From an uncultured Pseudomonas sp. (lineage in GTDB: Bacteria; Pseudomonadota; Gammaproteobacteria; Pseudomonadales; Pseudomonadaceae), in the NCBI RefSeq assembly GCF_946885955.1, contig NZ_CAMPHI010000001.1, positions 1-64,000 on the forward strand: DNA of 64,000 nt, given 5' to 3'. A model generated the notes under the pieces. It saw only the letters and a program-made list of their open reading frames with translations. It did not search any database and was not told the origin of the DNA. Positions 11,760 through 20,195 of this stretch are shown here, piece by piece; positions within the stretch are counted from its first letter, which is position 1; each line of letters starts with the position of its first letter. Both the position numbers and the translations under genes were made by a program.

Positions 11760-13775
11760 ATGCTGTTGCGCCAACGCATCGAAAACCTGCCGGTCGGCCG
11801 CAAGCTGCTGGTCGCGCTCCTGGTATTGCTGGCGGCGGTACTGGTGGTCGCCAATCTGGCATTCATCAGCGCGGCCTACTGGATCTCCCAACAAAGCGTG
11901 GCGCCCCAGGCCCTGCACACCCTTGGCCGACTGATCGCCAGCCCGCAGCTGAGCCAGCCGGCGCTCACCTCACCGAGTGCCGCCAAAGAGCTGCTGAAAC
12001 GCCTGGACGACTATGCGCCACTCCGCGCGGCCGTGGTCTACGACAGCAACGGCATCAGCATCGCGCAGCTGCAACGCGGCGAGGAGCTGCCCTTGCCGTC
12101 GCGTATCGAACTGGTGGCCAACTGGCGTCACAGCGAATTCCGCATCAACAAGCTGATCGAGCTGCCGCAGCCGTCCGGTCCGCCCGGACATCTGCTGCTG
12201 GTGGCGTCCAGCGAGCTGCCCGGCGCGTTTTACACCGGCACCCTGAGTGCGAGCCTGGTGATCCTCGCATTCAGCGTGGTGCTCTGGCTGATCGTCTCGC
12301 GGCAGGTGCGCCGTCTGATAACCCGACCGATCCGCCGCCTGGAGGAACTCTCGCGCCAGGTCACCCGCGAGGAAAACTATTCGCTGCGCGCGCGCCGCGG
12401 CAACCGCGACGAGATCGGCAGCCTGGCCGATGCCTTCAACACCATGCTGATCAGGATCGAAGCTCGCGAGCAACAGCTCAAGCGAGCCCGCGACGATGCC
12501 CAGGACGCATTCGACCATGCGCAGAACCTGGCCGAGGAAACCCGCCACTTCAACCGCAAGCTGGAACTCGAAGTCCAGGTGCGCGGCAAGATCGAGAAGA
12601 AGCTCACCGGCTTTCAGAAGTACCTCAACAGCATCATCGACTCCATGCCTTCGGCGCTGATCGCATTGGACGAGCAGTTGTACGTGACCCAATGGAACCA
12701 GGAGGCCACCGCGCTTTCCGGCACGCGCCTGGAACAGGCGCTGAACCAACCGGTTTTCCTCGCCTTTCCACCGCTGAAACCCTTTCTCGCGCAGATCAAT
12801 CGCAGCATCGAGAAACACAAGGTCGAAAAAATCGAACGGGTCACCTGGAGCAAGGACGGCGAGCCCCGCCACTATGCCCTGACGTTCTACCCGCTGGTGG
12901 GCGGCAGCGGGCGCGGCGCGGTGATCCGGATCGACGACATCACCCAGCGCCTGAACCTCGAAGAGATGATGGTGCAATCGGAGAAAATGCTCTCGGTCGG
13001 CGGCTTGGCGGCCGGCATGGCCCACGAAATCAACAACCCGCTCGGCGCCATCCTGCACAACGTGCAGAACATCAGGCGGCGCCTATCCTCCGACCTGGAA
13101 AAGAACCGCGCGTACGCCGAGCAGATCGGCGTGTGTCTGCAAGCGATCGACGACTACCTGCAGGCCCGTGAAATTCCGCAACTGCTCGATGGCATCCAGC
13201 AAGCCGGTACCCGCGCGGCGAAGATAGTCAGCCATATGCTCAACTTCAGCCGCATGAGCAATCGCCAGCTGGCACCCTGCCTGCTCCCGGCAGTGATCGA
13301 CCAGGCGCTGGAGATCGCCAGCAACGACTTCGACCTGACGGAAAGTTTCGACTTCAAGAGCCTGCAGATCATCCGCGAATTCGACCCCACGCTCGGCCCG
13401 GTGCCCGGCACCGCCAACGAGCTGGAGCAGGTGCTGCTGAACCTGCTGAAGAATGCCGCCCAGGCGATCCACCAGCGCAATGACGACACCCCGGGGCAAA
13501 TCACCCTGCGCACCCACCGCGGTAAACACTGGGCGGAAATCCAGGTCCAGGACAATGGCCTGGGCATGCCCGAATCGGTGCGCAAGCGCATCTTCGACCC
13601 GTTCTTCACCACCAAGGAAGTCGGCGAAGGCACCGGCCTCGGCCTTTCGGTCTCGTATTTCATCATCACCAACAACCACAAGGGACAAATGGAGGTGCAG
13701 TCCACTCCGGGCCAGGGCACCTGCTTTATCCTGCGCCTGCCATTGGCTGTCGCCCCTCCTGAAACAGGTCTCTGA
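11760..13775 (+). CDS. Membrane sensor histidine kinase (HAMP-PAS-HisKA-HATPase)
   Basis: A 671-residue inner-membrane kinase. It has a transmembrane helix at about 17-42, a periplasmic sensor region to about 160, a second transmembrane helix at about 162-182, HAMP (about 185-240), a coiled coil, a PAS-like domain (about 290-395), the H-box MAHEINNPLG with His422, the N-box LLNLLKNAAQAI near 560 and the G-boxes DNGLGM and GEGTGLGL near 600-630. The H-box type resembles HPK4 kinases. It corresponds to P. aeruginosa PA4398, reported to affect swarming and biofilm. The signal is unknown. The likely partner is the receiver protein two genes upstream. Confidence 0.93.
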   Translation: MLLRQRIENLPVGRKLLVALLVLLAAVLVVANLAFISAAYWISQQSVAPQALHTLGRLIASPQLSQPALTSPSAAKELLKRLDDYAPLRAAVVYDSNGISIAQLQRGEELPLPSRIELVANWRHSEFRINKLIELPQPSGPPGHLLLVASSELPGAFYTGTLSASLVILAFSVVLWLIVSRQVRRLITRPIRRLEELSRQVTREENYSLRARRGNRDEIGSLADAFNTMLIRIEAREQQLKRARDDAQDAFDHAQNLAEETRHFNRKLELEVQVRGKIEKKLTGFQKYLNSIIDSMPSALIALDEQLYVTQWNQEATALSGTRLEQALNQPVFLAFPPLKPFLAQINRSIEKHKVEKIERVTWSKDGEPRHYALTFYPLVGGSGRGAVIRIDDITQRLNLEEMMVQSEKMLSVGGLAAGMAHEINNPLGAILHNVQNIRRRLSSDLEKNRAYAEQIGVCLQAIDDYLQAREIPQLLDGIQQAGTRAAKIVSHMLNFSRMSNRQLAPCLLPAVIDQALEIASNDFDLTESFDFKSLQIIREFDPTLGPVPGTANELEQVLLNLLKNAAQAIHQRNDDTPGQITLRTHRGKHWAEIQVQDNGLGMPESVRKRIFDPFFTTKEVGEGTGLGLSVSYFIITNNHKGQMEVQSTPGQGTCFILRLPLAVAPPETGL

Positions 13776-13777
13776 AC

Positions 13778-14359
13778 ATGGCTTATCGACTCTCGAAAAT
13801 TTACACCCGCACTGGCGATACCGGCGAAACCGGCCTGGCCGACGGCCGCCGGGTGGCCAAGGATCATCCCCGGGTGGACGCCATGGGCGAGCTGGATACG
13901 CTCAACAGCCACCTCGGATTGCTGCTCGCCGAACTTGCCGAGCAGCGCAGCAGCTGCCCCGGCCTCGACGAGGTGATCACGGTACTCGCGCCCTGCCAGC
14001 ATCGTTTGTTCGACTTCGGCGGCGAGCTGGCGATGCCCGAGTACCAGGCCTTGCAGGCCACGGAGATCGAGCGTTTGGAAGCCGCGATCGACCGCTGGAA
14101 CGAAGAAGTCGGGCCGCTGGAAAACTTCATCCTGCCCGGCGGCTCGCGCCTGATCGCACAGGCCCATGTCTGCCGCAGCCTGGCCCGCGCGGCCGAGCGG
14201 CGCTGCCAGCAACTCAACGCAGCCGAGCCCATCCGTGGCGTCGGCCTGGCTTACGTCAACCGCCTGTCCGACCTGCTGTTCGTCGCCGCCCGGTTGATCG
14301 CCAAGCGCCAGGGTATCGATGAAGTGCTGTGGCAGGCGGCACCGAAGCCGCAAGCGTAG
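13778..14359 (+). CDS. PduO-type ATP:cob(I)alamin adenosyltransferase
   Basis: Transfers the adenosyl group of ATP to cob(I)alamin to make coenzyme B12. The 193-residue protein has the family ATP-binding N-terminus KIYTRTGDTGETGL (residues 7-20) and the C-terminal helix with RAAERRCQQL and YVNRLSDLLFVAAR. Length is normal for the PduO/MMAB family. It starts 2 bp after the kinase stop codon, suggesting translation from the same mRNA. No B12-dependent enzyme gene is adjacent, so its role is probably general cofactor salvage. Confidence 0.95.
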   Translation: MAYRLSKIYTRTGDTGETGLADGRRVAKDHPRVDAMGELDTLNSHLGLLLAELAEQRSSCPGLDEVITVLAPCQHRLFDFGGELAMPEYQALQATEIERLEAAIDRWNEEVGPLENFILPGGSRLIAQAHVCRSLARAAERRCQQLNAAEPIRGVGLAYVNRLSDLLFVAARLIAKRQGIDEVLWQAAPKPQA

Positions 14360-14441
14360 CCCGTAGATCCCACGGTCACCCGCAGGCCTGCATGCAATCA
14401 CTTAGGTTGGAATGCAGAGAAACTCTGAACAAGCCCATCCC

Positions 14442-14519
14442 GTAGCCCGGATAAGCCTTGGCGCAATCCGGGAGCGGCGTCAGACCCGATATCCATCCCC
14501 GGATTTCATCCGGGCTATG
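14442..14519. repeat. REP-type palindromic repeat (GTAGCCCGGAT family)
   Basis: GTAGCCCGGATAAG near 14442 and its approximate reverse complement at 14498-14519 (GGATTTCATCCGGGCTA) flank about 40 bp that includes a further CAATCCGGG copy. The AGCCCGGAT core is a dispersed intergenic repeat type I recognise from P. stutzeri/mendocina-group genomes. It overlaps the last codons of the pseudouridine synthase gene and separates it from the convergent adenosyltransferase gene. Confidence 0.65.
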
Positions 14520-15411
14520 AGAGCAGACTCAGGCGGCTCTCGAAGTGTCTCTGTTCACCGCTCAGCGGATCGATAAAGCTCAGGCCCTGGGCCAGCAGCT
14601 TGAGCGGCTTGTCGTAGTCGTCAGGGGCATCGGGGCCTTCGCTGACCTCGGGATAGAAGGGGTCGTTGAGGATGGCTGCGCCCAGGGCGGCCATATGCAC
14701 GCGCAACTGATGCTTCTTGCCGGTAACCGGGTACAGGCCGTAGAGCCAGTGCTCGCCGAGTTGCCGCGCCACTTCGATGCGCGTCTCGGTATTCGCCACG
14801 CCCGCCACCTCCCGCATACGGAAAAATGGTTCGCCGGCTTCCAGGCGGGTCGCACGCAGCTGGGGAAAGCCCAGTTCAGGCAAGGCTGGCGCCAGCGCCT
14901 CGTAGCGCTTATGCATCTGCCGCTCGCGAAACAACGCCTGGTAAAGGCCACGGCTCTGCGGGTTAGTGGAAAACAGCACCAGCCCGGCGGTGTGCCGATC
15001 GATGCGGTGCAGCGGCACCAGGTCGGCATTGCCCAGGCGCTTGGCCAGGCGCGCCTGCAAGGTCTGCTCGACATACTCGCCGGCCGGCATCACCGGTAGA
15101 AAATGCGGTTTGTCGGCCACCAGCAGGTGCTCGTCGATATGCAGGATGTTCTCGACAAAGGGGATCGGCGTCTCCGCTGCAACCTCGCGAAAATAGTGGA
15201 CCTTGAGCCCGGCCCGATAGGGGCTGTCGGCACTCAGGGGCTGCCCCTGCGCATCGAGTACCCGGCCGCGGGCAAAACGCTCGAGCCACTGCTCACGAGC
15301 GATAGCCGGGAAATGCGCGCACAGGCAAGCGAGCACCGTAGTCCAGTCGCCCTGGGGTAGGTGCAAGGTGCTGGGACGCATGTTGGACGGGGAACGGGCG
15401 GATACGGACAT
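14515..15411 (-). CDS. RluA family pseudouridine synthase
   Basis: A 298-residue enzyme that isomerises uridine to pseudouridine in structured RNA. The catalytic motif HRIDRHTAGL places the essential Asp at residue 138, and VTGKKHQLRVHMAALG is the second RluA signature. An S4-like N-terminal part (about 20-75) resembles the RNA-binding domain of RluC/RluD. The RNA target cannot be told from sequence. The start is uncertain: the ATG at 15411 has no good ribosome site, and an internal ATG at 15381 is possible. The 3' end carries a REP element. The gene is absent from this position in P. aeruginosa as I remember it. Confidence 0.88.
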   Translation of the reverse strand: MSVSARSPSNMRPSTLHLPQGDWTTVLACLCAHFPAIAREQWLERFARGRVLDAQGQPLSADSPYRAGLKVHYFREVAAETPIPFVENILHIDEHLLVADKPHFLPVMPAGEYVEQTLQARLAKRLGNADLVPLHRIDRHTAGLVLFSTNPQSRGLYQALFRERQMHKRYEALAPALPELGFPQLRATRLEAGEPFFRMREVAGVANTETRIEVARQLGEHWLYGLYPVTGKKHQLRVHMAALGAAILNDPFYPEVSEGPDAPDDYDKPLKLLAQGLSFIDPLSGEQRHFESRLSLLS

Positions 15412-15531
15412 AACGGCACTCGCGGCGGCAGAGGCCTATTAGGCCGTAGCCGCCTGGCGGCAGTCAAAGTATCGCGGGACCAGGCACCGGCCAGACTGGG
15501 CCGGTGAGCGTAAGGGAAAGGCCGCGCCCCA

Positions 15532-15927
15532 CTAGAGCAGAATCACCGCCCAGACCACGGCGATCAGAGTCAAGGCGACCATCTGCGCCGCGCTGCCAAG
15601 ATCCTTGGCCTGCTTCGACAAAGGATGCAATTCGAGGGAGATACGGTCGATCGCCGCTTCGATCGCCGAGTTGAGCAACTCAACGATCAATGCCAGCAAG
15701 CACACCGCGATCAGCACCGCGCGTTCGACCCTGCCGACAGCCAGGTAGCACGCCAGCGGAATCAGCAGCCCATTGAGCAGCAGCAACTGGCGGAACGCCG
15801 CCTCGCCCTTGAACGCCGCCAACAACCCGGCCCAGGAATAGGCGCCGGCCTGCAGGACACGGCGCAAGCCGGTCTTGCCCTTCAGCGCCGAGGCGTCCGC
15901 GCTTGCCGCCAATGAATCGGATGTCAT
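15532..15927 (-). CDS. dgkA: Diacylglycerol kinase (prokaryotic, DgkA)
   Basis: Small trimeric inner-membrane kinase that phosphorylates diacylglycerol released during envelope glycan synthesis, returning it to phosphatidic acid. The 131-residue protein has an amphipathic N-terminus and three transmembrane helices at about 50-64, 68-92 and 110-130. The signature ELLNSAIEAAID, followed by KQAKDLGSAAQ, carries the catalytic and Mg-binding residues. The gene is divergent from the PAP2 phosphatase gene; the shared 327-bp upstream region carries repeat motifs that look like response-regulator sites. In P. putida dgkA is, as I recall, a ColRS target. Confidence 0.95.
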   Translation of the reverse strand: MTSDSLAASADASALKGKTGLRRVLQAGAYSWAGLLAAFKGEAAFRQLLLLNGLLIPLACYLAVGRVERAVLIAVCLLALIVELLNSAIEAAIDRISLELHPLSKQAKDLGSAAQMVALTLIAVVWAVILL

Positions 15928-16026
15928 AAAGGGGACTCGATAAACAAAACGTCAGTCGACCAGCGAGCAGCCCGCCCGCTCCATTCGCAATCCGCGCCAC
16001 CTTAGCGGCGGTGCCATCATGGCGCC

Positions 16027-16079
16027 GTGAAGAAGAGGTGAAAGAAGCGTGAAGCGACGCGGCTTGACGTTTTTTTCAC
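16027..16079. promoter_or_regulatory. Candidate response-regulator binding region between dgkA and the PAP2 gene
   Basis: Three direct repeats GTGAAG, GTGAAA and GTGAAG start at 16027, 16038 and 16049, exactly 11 bp apart, the spacing used by OmpR-family regulators. Nearby, TTGACGTTTTTTTCAC (16064-16079) fits the ColR box as I remember it (YYNASNNYTTTTTCAC) at every position. The site is about 100-150 bp from dgkA and 175-230 bp from the PAP2 start. No other gene is supported in 15928-16254. Confidence 0.5.
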
Positions 16080-16254
16080 ACGTGCACGACAACTCCCTCA
16101 CGCTTTTGCGGACAGACTGCAACGCACTCACCGAAGCGCTCGCCAGTGCCGGGCCCGACCTTTCCAGGCGCCTTGCCGCGGCGGCCTTATTGCCAGGATC
16201 GCGCCCGCCTGCACCGGTAGCGGGCGGCGCGCTCAACCTCAAGGGATACAACCT

Positions 16255-17004
16255 ATGCCAAACAGTGCATTGCCCGCCTCGCGGCCCTATAACTTCTACC
16301 TGGGATTCGGCGTCCCGGTGGCGATCATGCTGCTATTACTGCTGCTGGATCCGACCACCATCGACTTCGCCATCGCCCATTGGGCCTATGACCCGCAGAG
16401 CGGCTTTATCGGCCGCCACAGTAGCTTTCTCGAAGACATCCTGCATGACCGCGCCAAGCAGGTGGTAATCACTATTGGCGTACTGGCGATTGTCGGCTTC
16501 GTTTTCAGCCTGTTGGTAAAGCCCTGGCGCCAATGGCGCCGGCCGCTCGGCTACCTGGTATTGGCAATGGGCATATCGAGTTCCTTCGTAACGCCGCTGA
16601 AAGCCTTGACCGCCGTGCATTGCCCCTGGAGCCTCACTGAGTTCGGCGGCCAGGAAACCTATACGCCACTGCTCAGCGAGCGAGCGCCGACGGCCAAACC
16701 CGGTCGTTGCTGGCCTGGCGGCCATGCCACCGCCGGTTTCTCATTCTTCGCGCTGTTCTTCGTGCTGCGCGATCGGCGCCCGCGCCTGGCAAAAGCCGCG
16801 CTGGGCCTGGCACTGACCCTGGGCCTGGTGTTCTCGGTGGGACGTATGTTGCAGGGCGCGCATTTTCTCTCGCACAACCTGTGGACGGCGCTGTTCGACT
16901 GGATGATCAGCCTCGGCTGTTACCGCCTGCTGCTGTACCGGCCGGCGGCCGTCCCCGCCCACGAGCAACCGGCGTCGGCGGCGCTGGAGATGCCCACCCA
17001 GTAG
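16255..17004 (+). CDS. PAP2-superfamily membrane phosphatase
   Basis: A 249-residue inner-membrane phosphatase. Five or six hydrophobic helices carry the three PAP2 active-site motifs: KALTAVHCPW (about 117-126), PGGHATAGF (about 153-161, His nucleophile-assisting motif) and RMLQGAHFLSHNLWT (about 196-211). The CPW and GAHFLSHNLWT forms resemble a subgroup that includes lipid A phosphatases of the LpxE/LpxT type, but undecaprenyl-diphosphate or phosphatidate are equally possible substrates. The ATG follows an AAGGGA box. It is divergent from dgkA and may respond to the same envelope signal. Confidence 0.9.
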   Translation: MPNSALPASRPYNFYLGFGVPVAIMLLLLLLDPTTIDFAIAHWAYDPQSGFIGRHSSFLEDILHDRAKQVVITIGVLAIVGFVFSLLVKPWRQWRRPLGYLVLAMGISSSFVTPLKALTAVHCPWSLTEFGGQETYTPLLSERAPTAKPGRCWPGGHATAGFSFFALFFVLRDRRPRLAKAALGLALTLGLVFSVGRMLQGAHFLSHNLWTALFDWMISLGCYRLLLYRPAAVPAHEQPASAALEMPTQ

Positions 17005-17019
17005 ACGAGCGCGACCGGA

Positions 17020-17961
17020 TCAACCCGGCCAGAATGCGCGAATACCCGCTACACCCTGGGCCCCGCTGGCCCAGGCCCTGGCGGTATCCGCCGGGCCGAG
17101 GCCACCAAGCAGGTAGGCCGGGGCGTTGAAGCCTTGCAGCAGTTCCGTGGCGCGCTCCCAGCCGAGCGGGCTGGCCTGCGGATGACTGCGTGTCGCTTGC
17201 AGTGGCGACAGCGTGACGAAATCCACCCCCAGCCGCGCGGCCATCGCCAATTCGTCGGCTGCATGGCAGGACGCCGCCAACCAGCGATCCCCAGGAATCG
17301 GTCGTGGCCCGCCGGCCAATTCGCGCAGTTGCCGGGATGTCAGGTGCCAGCCCGCGGTAGGGAAATCCTCCAGCCATTGCAGTGGCCCCTTGAGCAGCAG
17401 TTGCGCGCGTCCCCCAGCCAATTCCAGGACCTGCTCAGCCAAGCCGCGATACTGCCTGGCGTCGAGTTGCGGCGCGCGCAATTGCAGCAGACTCGCCCCC
17501 TGATCCAACGCGGTGCGGATACCATCGAGCAGGGTGAGCGGCTCGGACACATCCGGGGTGATCAGGTAACGCTCGGGTAAACGCGCCGCCGCGACGATCG
17601 GCCGATTGGCCGCCGGAAATGCATATTCGCTCAACCGCCAGGGCTCGACCCAGGCCAACGGCTGCCCCTCGGCACCATGCGCTTCGCCGTGAAACGCCGA
17701 GACGTCCCAGACATCCAGCAGCACCTGCTTGTCCGGGTAGTCGTGCCGCACCTGGATCAGCGGCCGCGCGGCGCTGGGCACGATGCCCAGCTCCTCCTGC
17801 AGCTCGCGGGCGAGCGCCTGCTCGACCGCCTCGCCCGCCTCGACCTTGCCGCCGGGGAATTCCCAGAGACCGCCCTGGTGCTGATCCGCCGCCCGCCGGG
17901 CGATCAGAATGCGGCCATCGGCACCGCGAATCACCGCCGCGGCCACATGAATGCGCTTCAC
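17020..17961 (-). CDS. Nudix hydrolase fused to a ThiE/TenI-like domain
   Basis: A 313-residue two-domain protein. Residues 1-130 are a MutT-type Nudix domain with a complete Nudix box from Gly38 to Ile60 (REL..EELG), expected to hydrolyse oxidised nucleotides such as 8-oxo-dGTP. Residues about 135-313 resemble the thiamine-phosphate synthase/TenI barrel (GASLLQLRAP, VDFVTLSPLQATRSHPQASPLGW, LLGGLGPAD), but the NDR/HLGQ substrate motifs of ThiE are changed to KGP/HLTS, so ThiE activity is doubtful. The same fusion occurs across Pseudomonas. The GTG start lies 1 bp after the gst stop with GGAAG upstream, implying translational coupling. Confidence 0.92.
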   Translation of the reverse strand: MKRIHVAAAVIRGADGRILIARRAADQHQGGLWEFPGGKVEAGEAVEQALARELQEELGIVPSAARPLIQVRHDYPDKQVLLDVWDVSAFHGEAHGAEGQPLAWVEPWRLSEYAFPAANRPIVAAARLPERYLITPDVSEPLTLLDGIRTALDQGASLLQLRAPQLDARQYRGLAEQVLELAGGRAQLLLKGPLQWLEDFPTAGWHLTSRQLRELAGGPRPIPGDRWLAASCHAADELAMAARLGVDFVTLSPLQATRSHPQASPLGWERATELLQGFNAPAYLLGGLGPADTARAWASGAQGVAGIRAFWPG

Positions 17962-17962
17962 C

Positions 17963-18589
17963 CTAGGCTTCCGCCAGCGCGGCCTGGTACCAGCGCTGAA
18001 AAGCCGGCCACTGGTAAATGGTCTCGACATAGGCCGCCGCAGCCTCGGGCAGCTCCACGCGGTAACTGCGCAGGCGCGCGGCTATGGGGGCGAAAAATGC
18101 ATCGGCGATGCTGGCATGACCGAACAGGAAGGGGCCGTCCTGACCGAAGCCGGCACGGCACTCGGCCCACAGCGCGCAGATGCGCCGGATATCGTTCTGG
18201 GCATCGGCGGGAACAGCGGTCAGCGCCTGATCGCGCTTGAGGTCCATCGGCAGGTGCGTGCGCAGGGCGACGAAACCGCTGTGCATTTCCGCACAGGCGC
18301 TACGCGCCAACGCCCGGGCGTACTGCCCGCGTGGCCATAGGTGCGCCTCGGGGAAGCGCTCGGCAAGGTACTCGGCGATCGCCAGGCTGTCCCAGACCGG
18401 GCCTTCTTCGGTCTTCAGCACCGGCACCTTGCCGGTCGGACCATGGGCCAAGAGACGTGCATGGCTGTCTGCCTGATAAAGCGGCACGAGCAATTCCTCG
18501 TAGGCCGCGCCACTGAGTTCAAGCGCCAACCAGCCGCGTAGCGACCAGGACGAATAATTTTTATTGCCGATGACCAGTGCCAGTGACAT
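17963..18589 (-). CDS. Glutathione S-transferase family protein
   Basis: A 208-residue GST. The N-terminal thioredoxin-like domain begins MSLALVIGNKNYSSWSLRGW, a Ser-type active-site region, and VPVLKTEEGPVWDSLAIAEYL forms the glutathione-binding strand and helix. The C-terminal helical domain runs from about 90 to 205. The substrate is unknown. The ATG at 18589 has AGGAG 7 nt upstream; 22 upstream in-frame codons are not conserved. It is the first gene of a two-gene unit with the Nudix fusion, which could reflect oxidative-damage handling (inference). Confidence 0.92.
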   Translation of the reverse strand: MSLALVIGNKNYSSWSLRGWLALELSGAAYEELLVPLYQADSHARLLAHGPTGKVPVLKTEEGPVWDSLAIAEYLAERFPEAHLWPRGQYARALARSACAEMHSGFVALRTHLPMDLKRDQALTAVPADAQNDIRRICALWAECRAGFGQDGPFLFGHASIADAFFAPIAARLRSYRVELPEAAAAYVETIYQWPAFQRWYQAALAEA

Positions 18590-18716
18590 GGGGCGCTCCT
18601 TGCTATGAATGAGGGAAGGTCGACTGACAGTAAAAGGCGCCCACACGAATAGCAATTCCGCTTGCGCATGGGGCTATAAGCGAGGGGAATAGCTACAAGG
18701 CGGGTGGCCGTCCCCT

Positions 18717-18783
18717 GCAAGCCGCGAGCGAGCGGCGTGACGCCCAGTGGACGACACAGCTGTTCGCTCTTAATTGCGGCTTG
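18717..18783. repeat. Short inverted repeat downstream of argJ
   Basis: CAAGCCGC (18718-18725) and GCGGCTTG (18776-18783) are perfect reverse complements about 50 bp apart. Further related GCTTGCGGCTG sequence follows up to 18795. Such AAGCCGCAAG-type repeats are common between Pseudomonas genes. There is no T-run, so a terminator role is not clear. Confidence 0.35.
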
Positions 18784-18798
18784 AGGCTTGCGGCTGCT

Positions 18799-20016
18799 TC
18801 AGGTGCGGTACTCGGCGTTGATCTTCACGTACTCGTGGGACAGGTCCGTGGTCCAGATCGTTTCGCTGCATGCGCCGCGGCCCAGCTCGATACGGATGGT
18901 GATTTCCGCCTCAGCCATCACCGCCGCGCCCTGCTCTTCGGTGTAGCTGGCGGCGCGACAGCCGCCGCGAGCGATGCATACGTCGCCGAGGAACACGTCG
19001 ATCTTGCTGACATCCAGCTGCGCCACGCCGGCACGGCCAACGGCCGCGAGAATGCGCCCCCAGTTCGGATCGGAGGCGAACAGTGCGGTCTTGATCAGCG
19101 GTGAGTGGGCCACCGCGTAACCGACACCCAGGCACTCCTGATGGGTAGCGCCGCCGTTGACCTGCACGGTGACGAACTTGGTCGCGCCTTCGCCGTCGCG
19201 CACGATGGCCTGGGCCACTTCCATGCACACCGAGAACACCGCCTCCTTGAGTTTGGCGAACAGGTCACCGCTGGCCTGGGTGATTTCCGGCAGCGCCGCC
19301 TGGCCGGTGGCGATCAGCATGCAGCAATCGTTGGTCGAGGTGTCGCCATCAATAGTGATGCGGTTGAACGACTTGTTCGCCGCATCGCGCAGCAGATCCT
19401 GCAACACCGCCTGGGAGACCTTGGCGTCGGTGGCGATATAACCGAGCATGGTCGCCATATTCGGCTTGATCATCCCGGCGCCTTTGGATATCCCGGTGAC
19501 GGTGACGGTGACGCCGTCGTGCACGAACTGGCGGCTGGCGCCCTTGGGCAGCGTGTCGGTGGTCATGATGCCGGTCGCGGCTTCGGCCCAATGGTTCTCC
19601 GAAAGATCGTCGATAGCGGCCTGCAAGGCGCCTTCGATCTTCTCCACGGGCAGCGGCTCGCCGATCACCCCGGTGGAAAACGGCAGCACCGCGCCTTCAT
19701 CCACGCCGGCCAGCCGCGCCAGCGCCGCACAGGTGCGCGTGGCATTCTGCAAACCCGGCTCGCCGGTGCCAGCGTTGGCGTTGCCGGTGTTGGTCAACAG
19801 GTAGCGCACACTGCCGAGTACACGCTTCTTGGCCAGAATAACCGGTGCCGCGCAGAACGCGTTGAGGGTGAACACACCGGCCACGCTTGATCCTTCGGCG
19901 CAGCGCATCACCACCACATCCTTTCGGCCCGGGCGCTTGATACCCGCCGAAGCGATACCCAATTCAAAACCTGGAACCGGGTGCAGAGTAGACAGCGGGC
20001 CAAGACCAACAGCCAT
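18799..20016 (-). CDS. argJ: Glutamate N-acetyltransferase / amino-acid N-acetyltransferase ArgJ
   Basis: Bifunctional enzyme of arginine synthesis that recycles the acetyl group from N-acetylornithine to glutamate and may also use acetyl-CoA. The 405-residue precursor cleaves itself between Ala188 and the nucleophile Thr189 in KPNMATM to give alpha and beta chains. GIMTTDT (about 149-155) and the beta-chain signature [11 protein letters not shown] are also present. The ATG has a strong AAGGAG box. It lies downstream of secA on the same strand but is separated by a hairpin, so it probably has its own promoter. Confidence 0.97.
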   Translation of the reverse strand: MAVGLGPLSTLHPVPGFELGIASAGIKRPGRKDVVVMRCAEGSSVAGVFTLNAFCAAPVILAKKRVLGSVRYLLTNTGNANAGTGEPGLQNATRTCAALARLAGVDEGAVLPFSTGVIGEPLPVEKIEGALQAAIDDLSENHWAEAATGIMTTDTLPKGASRQFVHDGVTVTVTGISKGAGMIKPNMATMLGYIATDAKVSQAVLQDLLRDAANKSFNRITIDGDTSTNDCCMLIATGQAALPEITQASGDLFAKLKEAVFSVCMEVAQAIVRDGEGATKFVTVQVNGGATHQECLGVGYAVAHSPLIKTALFASDPNWGRILAAVGRAGVAQLDVSKIDVFLGDVCIARGGCRAASYTEEQGAAVMAEAEITIRIELGRGACSETIWTTDLSHEYVKINAEYRT

Positions 20017-20055
20017 GGAAATGCTCCTTAGGTGAACGACTGATCGCGAAGGTAA

Positions 20056-20088
20056 AACGCCGCGAACGGCTAAGCCATTCGCGGCGTT
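20056..20088 (-). terminator. secA: Intrinsic terminator after secA
   Basis: An 11-bp perfect stem, AACGCCGCGAA with TTCGCGGCGTT, encloses an 11-nt loop. On the minus strand it continues into TTTTACC. It sits about 108 bp past the secA stop and 40 bp before argJ, so it should end secA transcription or attenuate read-through into argJ. Confidence 0.7.
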
Positions 20089-20195
20089 GTTGAAAGCATG
20101 TGAAGCATAGCCTGTAGATCGGCGCCTGAGCAGCGCGATTTTCAGCTATTCCGTCGGCGGCGATACTCAGATCGACCGCCCAACGGACGCTGGGT

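Noticed and set aside
16049..16468. A 139-codon frame starting in the dgkA-PAP2 gap
   Set aside because: It runs out of frame into the PAP2 gene, lacks a recognisable fold, and its start overlaps the candidate regulatory repeats.
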